A DNA stretch of 6,015 nt from Hyphomicrobium sp. (GTDB lineage Bacteria > Pseudomonadota > Alphaproteobacteria > Rhizobiales > Hyphomicrobiaceae). Below are positions 1-4,750 of the stretch, in pieces (position 1 is the first letter of the stretch; the number at the start of each line of letters is the position of its first letter). A program made the position numbers and the translations under genes. The DNA is taken from the NCBI GenBank assembly GCA_030609245.1, contig JAUWCP010000151.1, forward strand, positions 1 through 6,015. The letters are read 5' to 3'. The notes beneath the pieces are model-generated. The model was given only the letters and a program-made list of their open reading frames with translations, had not been told where the DNA came from and did no database searches.

Positions 1-317
1 ACCTTGTCATCTGGGACAAGGCGGCCCAGCAGCCACATCACCTCCAGATTGCGGCCAGCCTCGCGTTCCAATCGCCGGCTCGATTGCACACGATTGAGAT
101 AGCCATAGATGTAGAGTTTCAACAGCACCGAGGGATGATAGGCGGGCCGACCCGTCGCTGCAGGTTCCACGCCAATGAACCCGAGATTGGCCAAGTCGAG
201 CGCATCGACGAAAGCATCAATCACACGAACTGGATTGTTCTCATCGATCCAGTCGTCCAGGCATTCGGGCAACAGCGTCGATTGTCCGCGATCGGCCCCT
301 GCAATGAAGCGCTTCAT
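1..317 (-). CDS. IS1182-type transposase, N-terminal part (runs off the window)
   Basis: The minus strand reads openly from an ATG at 317 to the left edge, giving 105 whole codons and no stop. The protein starts MKRFIAGADRGQ, continues with LLPECLDDWIDENNPVR (residues 15-31) and carries ATGRPAYHP (54-62), LLKLYIYGYLNR (65-76) and QSSRRLERE (78-86). I recognise this as the conserved N-terminal domain (DUF772/InsH-N type) of transposases annotated as IS1182 family in rhizobia. That domain precedes the DDE catalytic domain, which lies outside the window, so it cannot be said whether the element is intact. A purine-rich GGGGGGA (324-330) lies upstream of the ATG as a plausible ribosome binding site. 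The protein would move its own insertion sequence. The family call is from memory of the sequence pattern; the reading frame is seen directly. Confidence 0.88.
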   Translation of the reverse strand, partial: MKRFIAGADRGQSTLLPECLDDWIDENNPVRVIDAFVDALDLANLGFIGVEPAATGRPAYHPSVLLKLYIYGYLNRVQSSRRLEREAGRNLEVMWLLGRLVPDDK

Positions 318-344
318 CAAATCCCCCCGCAAATCGCAAGGAGA

Positions 345-353
345 ATCATAGCA
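345..353 (-). promoter_or_regulatory. Possible extended -10 promoter of the transposase
   Basis: On the minus strand this reads TGCTATGAT, a TGn-TATGAT extended -10 match, 27 bases upstream of the transposase ATG. No good -35 box lies at the usual distance, which is common for extended -10 promoters. A start site near 338 would leave a leader of about 20 bases. This is inferred from the motif alone. Confidence 0.35.
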
Positions 354-381
354 GCCAAAGCGTTTTCACGCAGCCAGGGTC

Positions 382-440
382 AAAAGCGGACATTTCCGCT
401 TGCGTCAGATATGTCCGCTTTACCCCCAAAAGCGGACATT
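382..440. repeat. Dispersed palindromic AGCGGACAT repeat
   Basis: Three copies of a 9-13 base unit sit within 59 bp: AAAAGCGGACATT at 382-394, its inverse ATGTCCGCTTT at 411-421, and AAAAGCGGACATT again at 428-440. The second and third form a perfect 11-bp stem (411-421 with 429-439) around a 7-base C-rich loop. The first copy can pair with the second instead, and also makes its own small hairpin (384-390 with 395-401). Translated in one frame the region gives SALPPKADI, a string I know from many spurious small ORFs in Bradyrhizobium and relatives, so this is probably a member of a widespread non-coding repeat. Dispersal within this genome cannot be shown from one copy. Confidence 0.65.
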
Positions 441-678
441 ATGCAGCACGGTGAACCCCGGATCTCTCCGAGCGGGCCTACTTCTTGACTGTGCCGTCTC
501 CGGCAACCGTCAAATCTCGATGCGGCGAGCGCTTCTTTGAGCGGGGCGTCGCGTTCTCGGTCACGCGTGAAGAATTGCTAAAGCATAATACCGCTGACTG
601 CCAATTTGGTCTTAGGCTGCAATTGGCTTGTAAGCCTTGGTGGCTACTCTGCGACGGTAGGGCTTGGTGGAGATTGTT

Positions 679-1062
679 ATGCGTACAGCTTTCTTAGCGT
701 TTGTCTGCGCGGCGTCGGCATTGGCGACGTTGCACTTCGGTTCTAGCATCGCGTTTGCGGGCGGCTCACTCTACTCGCATTCAAGAGGTGGCTACAGCCG
801 GGGCCTCGTAGCGCCGGTCGGATGGCGTCACTCCTATCGCTGGTATCGCGATTACGCGCCGCTCTATGCGCGTCAAAATACACCGCTGCCGGTCGTTGTC
901 GTGGTGCCCCCGCCAGTAAGATATTATCCGCCCCCGCGCCGCATCTTCGGGCGCTATTATCCGCGGGGTGGCTACATCTATGGGCGGGGCTACATCTATG
1001 GGCCTGCCGGTACCTACTATCCCCGCGGTTACCGCCATCGCCGTTATCGCGCGGGCTGGTAG
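679..1062 (+). CDS. Small secreted Tyr/Gly/Pro/Arg-rich protein, function unknown
   Basis: I do not recognise a named family. The 127-residue protein begins with a clear signal peptide: MRT, a hydrophobic core at about residues 4-26, and an SIAFA-G type cleavage site after Ala27. The mature part is basic and low in complexity, with PVVVVVPPPV at 71-80, then YYPPPRR and YYPRG strings, and a nearly perfect GYIYG repeat near residues 99-108. No Cys remains after cleavage and no catalytic motif is visible. It would be exported to the periplasm or cell surface; a structural or surface role is only a guess. I chose the ATG at 679 over an upstream TTG at 664 because GGTGGAG (667-673) sits 5 bases before it and the signal peptide starts there. 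The gene converges on the DHFR-like gene with a 17-bp gap. Such small exported Tyr/Pro/Gly-rich proteins are common in Hyphomicrobiales. Confidence 0.7.
   Translation: MRTAFLAFVCAASALATLHFGSSIAFAGGSLYSHSRGGYSRGLVAPVGWRHSYRWYRDYAPLYARQNTPLPVVVVVPPPVRYYPPPRRIFGRYYPRGGYIYGRGYIYGPAGTYYPRGYRHRRYRAGW
970..1003 (+). repeat. Short tandem repeat coding for GYIYG units
   Basis: The 16-base string GGCTACATCTATGGGC occurs at 970-985 and again at 988-1003, a period of 18 bases or six codons. It lies in frame in the secreted protein gene and encodes two GYIYG-type units, so it could expand or contract without shifting the frame. Confidence 0.8.
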
Positions 1063-1079
1063 GGCACCAGCGCACGCAC

Positions 1080-1484
1080 TTACGCACTCTTTGCGGAGAT
1101 GACCCAGGCCGGATTAAACCAACGGTCGGCATCGCCGTCGTAGGGTAGCCGAGTGATATCCCAGTGCTGAATGAGGGGTGCGTAAACATCCCACACGGGC
1201 GGCCCACCGCCAATGAAGATGACTCGGTTGCCAAACCGCGCGATCGTTTCGTGCGGATCCATATAAGAGCGCAATTTTACAATCGTGCGCTCTGCGTGAG
1301 CAAACTCTGGGATCGAGTGATACGTGAGCGGGCCCGCGAGCAGGACGTGGCCGCGAGTGGCTTTCCAGAAGCGCGCAACGTCGGCCTTGTACTCGGGCCC
1401 CGTTGCGCCCTCCCAAGGCATTTGGCCGCCGAGGCCAAGCTGGCCGCGCTGGCCAATGGCGCACATGGCGCGCACGTCAGCCAT
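1080..1484 (-). CDS. Short dihydrofolate reductase-like protein
   Basis: Dihydrofolate reductase reduces dihydrofolate to tetrahydrofolate with NADPH in the cytoplasm. The 134-residue product shows the family layout: AIGQRGQLGLGGQMPW (9-24) matches the N-terminal strand and Met20 loop, Asp35 in KADVARF fits the catalytic acid (Asp27 in E. coli), IGGG (91-94) fits the second cofactor glycine motif, and Thr111 in WDITRLP fits the conserved substrate-pocket Thr. Two things are odd. About six extra residues lie between the PW and the acid, and the usual MGRxT cofactor motif reads AGPLT (50-54) without its Arg. The protein also ends soon after RWFNPAW, without the last beta hairpin of the usual ~160 residues. 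A strong site, GGGAGGAA (1491-1498), lies 6 bases before the ATG. It follows the hydrolase gene by 40 bp, so the two are probably co-transcribed. It may be a divergent reductase rather than the housekeeping FolA, so no symbol is given. Confidence 0.75.
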   Translation of the reverse strand: MADVRAMCAIGQRGQLGLGGQMPWEGATGPEYKADVARFWKATRGHVLLAGPLTYHSIPEFAHAERTIVKLRSYMDPHETIARFGNRVIFIGGGPPVWDVYAPLIQHWDITRLPYDGDADRWFNPAWVISAKSA

Positions 1485-1524
1485 TGAGCCTTCCTCCCTA
1501 TCCAGTCACTTGCCGTAACTTAAC

Positions 1525-2445
1525 TCAGAATTCCAGGAAAGATTGCAGCGTGGCGAGGAGCGCTTTGGGCACCTCGTCTTGGGGAAGATGATTGCACCGA
1601 TTTAGGACCGCGAGTTCAGCGTTCGGCAAGAGCCGCTTAAGCCGGCGGCCCGTTGCGAGCGGTACGATGCGATCGCGACGGCACCATACGAGCAGCGTCG
1701 GCTCCTGGATTGTACGATAGTGCGCACCCATCCCGCGTTTGTTGGCATCGAGGATCGCCTGGGCTGTCGCGACGAAGGCGTGGCGGCTGCCAACGTCATA
1801 AAAGGGCTCCGCGTAACCTTGGATGTCGGCTTCGGAGGCATCCCGGCCGGGCGCGCGAACGTATCCAAGAAGCAGCCGTGCGATCAATTCTGGCGCCGTC
1901 GCGGACATAACTGCGTAAGGTAGGCCGGGCGTGCGGATGAGTTTGGCAACACCTGGGAAGTTTTGCTTGAGCGCCGGGGCATCGATGACGACGAGGCGAT
2001 CGATGCGGTTCGGCCCGTGATCGAGCTTTAGCGCAGTCAACAAGGCTACTGTTCCGCCGAACGAGTGCCCAATGAGCGTAATGTCGAAAAGCGCGCGCTT
2101 GCGAATGAAGGCGGCGACAAGGGCGGCCTGATCTGCTGCTGAATAGCTTTGGTCCAAAGGTTTTTCGGAGCGCCCGAAGCCTTTGAGGTCCACCGCGATG
2201 ACACGATGGTCGCGTGCGAGCGCCGGCAGGACGTGGCGCCAGGTAAAGGTCGACGCGCCAAGGCCATGCAGCAACACAAGGGTGGGCCCCTCGCCGTATT
2301 CCTCGGCGTAAAGCAGCGTCGGCGGCTGGCCTGGCGCGGAAACGGCGATTCGATAGGCCAATCGGGCCGACGCGCTCTCGCAGAGCATGCCGAGGCACGC
2401 AATCAGCACCGCACTCAGAACAGTTGTTCGCGCAAGCCTCGCCAT
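1525..2445 (-). CDS. Exported alpha/beta hydrolase
   Basis: The 306-residue protein has the alpha/beta hydrolase fold signatures in order. HGLG (60-63) is the oxyanion-hole motif, DLKGFGRSEKP (86-96) is typical after strand 4, GHSFGG (126-131) is the nucleophile elbow with Ser128, CRRDRIVP (255-262) carries the likely acid Asp258, and NHLPQDE (285-291) carries His286. The triad is therefore intact. Residues 1-27 look like a signal peptide ending in ESASA. LIAC at 14-17 also resembles a lipobox, so a lipoprotein is possible. The substrate cannot be told: the family includes esterases, lipases, haloalkane dehalogenases and epoxide hydrolases. The start is supported by the signal peptide, although only a weak GAGAGA (about 2449-2454) precedes it. 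The gene is divergent from the dcw cluster and probably heads a two-gene transcript with the DHFR-like gene; no functional link between the two is apparent. Confidence 0.85.
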   Translation of the reverse strand: MARLARTTVLSAVLIACLGMLCESASARLAYRIAVSAPGQPPTLLYAEEYGEGPTLVLLHGLGASTFTWRHVLPALARDHRVIAVDLKGFGRSEKPLDQSYSAADQAALVAAFIRKRALFDITLIGHSFGGTVALLTALKLDHGPNRIDRLVVIDAPALKQNFPGVAKLIRTPGLPYAVMSATAPELIARLLLGYVRAPGRDASEADIQGYAEPFYDVGSRHAFVATAQAILDANKRGMGAHYRTIQEPTLLVWCRRDRIVPLATGRRLKRLLPNAELAVLNRCNHLPQDEVPKALLATLQSFLEF

Positions 2446-2530
2446 TGTCTCTCATTGAGCTGCGAGACAACCAGTCCCTGGCCCCGTTATTTGTTTAGCT
2501 GCGAGGCAGCATAGTTGTCCGGCCAGAACG

Positions 2531-2634
2531 CTCCCAACAACTCGAATCTATGAGTCACGTTGCAGATCCATCACCGGACCTGGCGGTGATGAGTGCGTGC
2601 TTGTTGGGGGACCGCTAGCGCCCACCGCGGCCCC
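2531..2634. ncRNA. Candidate structured RNA with two competing folds
   Basis: CTCCCAACAA (2531-2540) can pair with TTGTTGGGGG (2601-2610) over 10 bp with one G-U wobble. Inside it CACG (2556-2559) can pair with CGTG (2596-2599), and CATCACCG (2569-2576) pairs perfectly with CGGTGATG (2584-2591) around a 7-base loop, giving a long nested stem. GGGG-CCGC (2607-2610 and 2612-2615) can alternatively pair with GCGG-CCCC (2627-2634), leaving one bulged A, and this competes for the G-run of the outer stem. Strand is unknown: it could be a free small RNA or part of the hydrolase leader. I do not recognise a named RNA family. The pairings are seen directly; being an RNA gene is inference. Confidence 0.3.
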
Positions 2635-2690
2635 AAATCGGCGTTCCAGCCCACAGATTTTAGTTAATAAACCATTGACGACCAGCTTTT

Positions 2691-2715
2691 CCCATGGCAT
2701 CCCATATATGCCCAT
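2691..2715 (-). promoter_or_regulatory. Triple MraZ-type operator upstream of mraZ
   Basis: CCCAT occurs at 2691-2695, 2701-2705 and 2711-2715, exactly 10 bp apart. On the minus strand this is TGGGC, TGGGA, TGGGA separated by 5-base spacers, which is the TGGGN-N5 repeat known to bind the MraZ ring in E. coli. The site lies 147 bp upstream of mraZ and just downstream of a -35-like TTGACG (2675-2680), so binding would probably block transcription start and give autorepression of the dcw cluster. Binding is inferred from motif, spacing and position. Confidence 0.75.
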
Positions 2716-2790
2716 TCGCACCGGGCAGGGTTCCGTGGCTGGGCGCCGGCCTTGAAGAGAGGGCTCGAGGTAACGAGCGACCGCCACGGC

Positions 2791-2818
2791 CTGCCGGTGC
2801 GAGGGCAGTTAGTTTTTT
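2791..2818 (+). terminator. Weak terminator or attenuator candidate in the mraZ leader
   Basis: CTGCC (2791-2795) can pair with GGCAG (2804-2808) around an 8-base loop, followed by TTAG and a run of six T (2813-2818), 43 bases before the mraZ ATG. The stem is short, so this is a weak intrinsic terminator at best. If it works it would release a leader RNA of roughly 100 bases from a start near the MraZ boxes. I recall that Rhodobacter sphaeroides makes such an RNA (UpsM) from its mraZ leader; equivalence here is inference. Confidence 0.25.
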
Positions 2819-2861
2819 CAGCGTTTGGTTTTGGAGTTGTGGGCGAGGCTTCGAATAGGGG

Positions 2862-3371
2862 ATGAACCGATTTGTCTCGACATTCACAAACAAGATCGAC
2901 GCCAAGGGCCGGGTTTCGATCCCGGCACCATTTCGCGCCGTGCTTGAGCGCGACGGCTATGCGCATGGAAGCGTCGGAGGGCTCTACTGCTACCCTTCTC
3001 TCGATGCTCCGGCGCTCGATGCAGGCGGCGAGAGACTTGCAAAAAAGATCGACGGGCTTCTATCGGGCCTGCCGGACTATTCGGATGAGCGAGATGAGCT
3101 CTCTGTCGCGCTCTACGGCGACGTCCAAGTTCTCGGCCTCGATGGGGACGGCCGCATCAGCCTTCCTGAAAGTCTTCGTGCGCACGCCGGGCTCACAACC
3201 CAGGTCACATTTGTCGGCCTTGGCGACAAGTTTCAAATGTGGGAGCCGGGCCGCTTCGCCAAACGGCGCGAGCGCGCGCGGGAAAAAGTTCAGCACACTC
3301 GGAAGCTCTTCAGCGCGGGGAACCGCCATTCCTCCCCGGAGGAGGGCGGTGATGAAGGAGCACGGGGATGA
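2862..3371 (+). CDS. mraZ: Transcriptional regulator MraZ of the dcw cluster
   Basis: MraZ is a ring-forming DNA-binding protein that, in E. coli, represses the division and cell wall operon from repeats upstream of its own gene. The 169-residue product begins MNRFVSTFTNKIDAKGRVS, the family start, and has two SpoVT/AbrB-like halves, each with the DxxxR signature: DAKGR (13-17) and DGDGR (94-98). PAPFRAVL (21-28) and LPESLRAHAG (101-110) follow each. The C-terminal tail from about 134 is basic, then Gly/Glu-rich, and is longer than in E. coli (152 residues in all). The start is fixed by homology, but the ribosome binding site is poor: AGGGG (2857-2861) abuts the ATG and GCGAGG (2843-2848) lies 13 bases away. 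The stop overlaps the rsmH start in ATGA, so the two are translationally coupled. The probable operator is at 2691-2715. Confidence 0.96.
   Translation: MNRFVSTFTNKIDAKGRVSIPAPFRAVLERDGYAHGSVGGLYCYPSLDAPALDAGGERLAKKIDGLLSGLPDYSDERDELSVALYGDVQVLGLDGDGRISLPESLRAHAGLTTQVTFVGLGDKFQMWEPGRFAKRRERAREKVQHTRKLFSAGNRHSSPEEGGDEGARG
3322..3350 (+). other. Hairpin at the 3' end of mraZ just before the rsmH ribosome binding site
   Basis: ACCGCC (3322-3327) pairs with GGCGGT (3345-3350), and inside it CCTC (3331-3334) pairs with GAGG (3339-3342), giving an interrupted GC-rich stem. It ends 4 bases before AAGGAG (3355-3360), the rsmH binding site. There is no T-run, so it is not an intrinsic terminator; it may affect coupling or mRNA processing, or simply reflect codon content. 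Confidence 0.4.
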
Positions 3372-4399
3372 TTGGGCGGCGCAGGCGGCCAGGGATCTCT
3401 TCCACTGAGCCGGAGTGTTCGCGCCACATCCCCGTGCTGCTTTCCGAAGTCCTGGAAAGCCTGTCCCCAAAAGACGGGGAAATCTACATCGATGGGACAT
3501 TTGGCGCAGGCGGCTACACGCGTGCGATTCTAGAGGCGGCCGACTGCCGCCTCCTGGCGCTCGACCGCGATCCGAGGGCGATTGAGAACGCGCAAGCGAT
3601 CTGCGCGAAATTTGATGATCGGCTGACCCTTGTTGAGGCGCAATTCAGTACGATTGATGCCGTCGCCGAAGCACGAGGTTTCGATCTCGTCGATGGCGTC
3701 GTACTCGACGTTGGCGTTTCCTCCATGCAACTCGATGATCCTGAGCGCGGATTCTCGTTTCAGTCGGACGGCCCACTCGATATGCGCATGTCGTCAGAAG
3801 GGCGTTCCGCGGCCGACATCGTCAACGTAACCGATGAGGAAACGCTCGCTCGCATCATCTACATTTTTGGCGAGGAGCGCCGCTCGCGTGCGATCGCGCG
3901 TGCCATTGTCGCTGCGCGTGCCAAGGCGCCGTTACAAACGACACGCGCGCTGGCCGAAGTCGTCTCAAGCGTGTTCGGCGGGCGCAAGGTCGCCGGCCGC
4001 CATCCCGCGACGCGCACTTTCCAGGCCCTGCGTATCTACGTGAACGATGAGCTTGGCGAGCTGGCGCAAGGTCTGAGTGCAGCCGAGCGGTGCTTGAAGC
4101 CAGGCGGACGGCTGGTGGCGGTCACGTTTCACTCACTCGAAGACCGCATTGTGAAGCGCTTTTTGAGCGCCCGCTCGGGCAAGAAAATCAGGGGTTCGCG
4201 CCACCTGCCGGAGCAATCCATAAAATTAGAACTATCAAGTTTTCATATTCTTAACCCGGGTCCGTTAACTCCTTCTAAAGGAGAACTCGAGGTGAACCCG
4301 CGCGCCAGATCGGCACGCTTGAGGGCCGCTGTCCGCACGGAAGCCCCCGCATGGCCTCTTGATATGGTGCAGCTGGGCTTGCCCTCGATCGAGCAATAG
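3368..4399 (+). CDS. rsmH: 16S rRNA (cytosine(1402)-N(4))-methyltransferase RsmH (MraW)
   Basis: RsmH uses S-adenosylmethionine to methylate N4 of C1402 in the decoding centre of 16S rRNA. The 343-residue protein carries every family signature I know: HIPVLLSEVLE (20-30), the cofactor loop GTFGAGGYT (43-51), LDRDP (65-69), LDVGVSSMQLDDPERGFSF (113-131), GPLDMRM (135-141), FGEER (167-171), HPATRTFQALRIYVNDEL (212-229), VAVTFHSLEDRIVK (250-263) and the C-terminal NPRARSARLRAA (310-321). It is slightly longer than the 313-residue E. coli enzyme, in part from a basic N-terminal extension of about 18 residues. AAGGAG (3355-3360) lies 7 bases before the ATG. The start overlaps the mraZ stop by 4 nt and ftsL follows after 29 nt. 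Codons 284-295 are unusually AT-rich although the protein reads normally there. Confidence 0.97.
   Translation: MIGRRRRPGISSTEPECSRHIPVLLSEVLESLSPKDGEIYIDGTFGAGGYTRAILEAADCRLLALDRDPRAIENAQAICAKFDDRLTLVEAQFSTIDAVAEARGFDLVDGVVLDVGVSSMQLDDPERGFSFQSDGPLDMRMSSEGRSAADIVNVTDEETLARIIYIFGEERRSRAIARAIVAARAKAPLQTTRALAEVVSSVFGGRKVAGRHPATRTFQALRIYVNDELGELAQGLSAAERCLKPGGRLVAVTFHSLEDRIVKRFLSARSGKKIRGSRHLPEQSIKLELSSFHILNPGPLTPSKGELEVNPRARSARLRAAVRTEAPAWPLDMVQLGLPSIEQ
4269..4294 (+). promoter_or_regulatory. Shine-Dalgarno-like site in a hairpin, ahead of an in-frame GTG inside rsmH
   Basis: AAAGGAGAA (4277-4285) lies 8 bases before GTG at 4292-4294, which is codon 309 of rsmH in frame. The same AAGGAG (4278-4283) can pair with CTCCTT (4269-4274) across a 3-base loop, which would hide it. 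An internal start would give a 35-residue copy of the RsmH C-terminus; a translational pause site, or chance, is at least as likely. Confidence 0.2.
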
Positions 4400-4428
4400 T
4401 AACCCCGCGTGCGGGAGGGCCGCCGCCG

Positions 4429-4749
4429 ATGCGTCTGCACATTCTTGCTGCCCTTGCCATCGCGCTCACAAGCGCATTTGCACTTTATGGCATCAACTAC
4501 GACACGCGACAGCTGGAGCGGCGTGTCCAAGCTAAGGAGCGCGCCATAAAAATAGCGCGCCGCGACATTGCCGTGCTGAAGGCGGAGCGCGCGCATCTTG
4601 GCCGGCCAGAACGCATCGAGCCCTTAGCCCGAGCACAAGGACTTCGTCCGGCAACCGAGCGCCAGTTGTTCGCCGTGCCGGCCGAAGCTATGGCGGACGT
4701 GTTCTCTGACACCGCTCAACGTACCGCGCGCGCCTGGAGAGGCGAGTAA
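4429..4749 (+). CDS. ftsL: Cell division protein FtsL
   Basis: FtsL is a bitopic membrane protein that, with FtsB and FtsQ, joins the divisome and helps activate the FtsW-FtsI septal synthase. The 106-residue product has a very short cytoplasmic start, one membrane segment at about residues 4-22, and a charged helical periplasmic region from about 25 to 57 fit for a coiled coil with FtsB. LGRPERIEPLARAQGLRP (57-74) matches the LxxPxRIexlA region typical of the FtsL family. FtsL diverges strongly between bacteria, so the call rests on this layout and on its place between rsmH and ftsI. GGGAGGG (4413-4419) lies 9 bases before the ATG and partly overlaps a small hairpin (CCCG 4404-4407 with CGGG 4412-4415). 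The stop is one base before the ftsI start, so coupled translation is likely. Confidence 0.9.
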   Translation: MRLHILAALAIALTSAFALYGINYDTRQLERRVQAKERAIKIARRDIAVLKAERAHLGRPERIEPLARAQGLRPATERQLFAVPAEAMADVFSDTAQRTARAWRGE

Positions 4750-4750
4750 C

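Larger units (their letters stand above)
318..678. other. Gene-poor stretch between the transposase and the secreted protein gene
   Basis: This 361 bp holds the transposase upstream region and an unlocated IS end (no terminal inverted repeat can be fixed without the other end). It also holds the AGCGGACAT repeat (382-440) and then about 240 bp where I can support no gene. An open frame at 485-697 (plus) and one ending with TAG at 478-480 (minus) both lack a recognisable domain and a convincing start. CTTGGTGG occurs twice, at 636-643 and 663-670. A weak promoter candidate for the gene at 679 is TTGGTC (606-611) with TGTAAG (629-634) at 17 bp spacing. Confidence 0.6.
2446..2861. other. Divergent intergenic region upstream of mraZ
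   Basis: No gene is supported in this 416 bp between the hydrolase and mraZ; the small minus-strand frames here show no domain. From left to right it holds a direct repeat AGCTGCGAG (2458-2466 and 2497-2505), the second copy lying in a hairpin (2498-2502 with 2506-2510), then the structured element 2531-2634. AT-rich sequence follows near 2656-2672, with TAAAAT on the minus strand (2657-2662) as a weak -10 candidate toward the hydrolase and TTGACG (2675-2680) as a -35-like match toward mraZ. The MraZ-type boxes (2691-2715) come next. The presumed mraZ leader then has a hairpin (GCTCG 2763-2767 with CGAGC 2774-2778) and a hairpin plus T6 (2791-2818). Confidence 0.6.

Noticed and set aside
84..488. 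Plus-strand open frame of 134 codons
   Set aside because: It lies mostly opposite the recognisable transposase coding sequence and ends in the AGCGGACAT repeat; the SALPPKAD string in it is typical of spurious translations of that repeat.
478..640. Minus-strand frame ending in a DLTVAGDGTVKK-like C-terminus
   Set aside because: It looks somewhat protein-like at its end but has no start codon with a binding site and no domain; it may be a decayed gene end, but I cannot support it.
485..697. Plus-strand frame of 70 codons (starts MTVPSPATVKSRCGERF)
   Set aside because: No ribosome binding site, no family I recognise, and it overlaps the better supported start of the secreted protein gene.
743..1234. 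Minus-strand frame of 163 codons
   Set aside because: It overlaps both the secreted protein gene and the DHFR-like gene in another frame and shows only Arg/Pro-rich shadow composition.
1796..2470. Minus-strand frame of 224 codons inside the hydrolase gene
   Set aside because: It is the +1-type shadow of the hydrolase, which carries clear catalytic motifs in its own frame.
2466..2526. Possible pseudoknot: GACAAC (2466-2471) with GTTGTC (2514-2519), and CTGGCC (2478-2483) with GGCCAG (2521-2526)
   Set aside because: Two separate 6-bp pairings at this distance are easily found by chance in GC-rich DNA and nothing else supports the fold.
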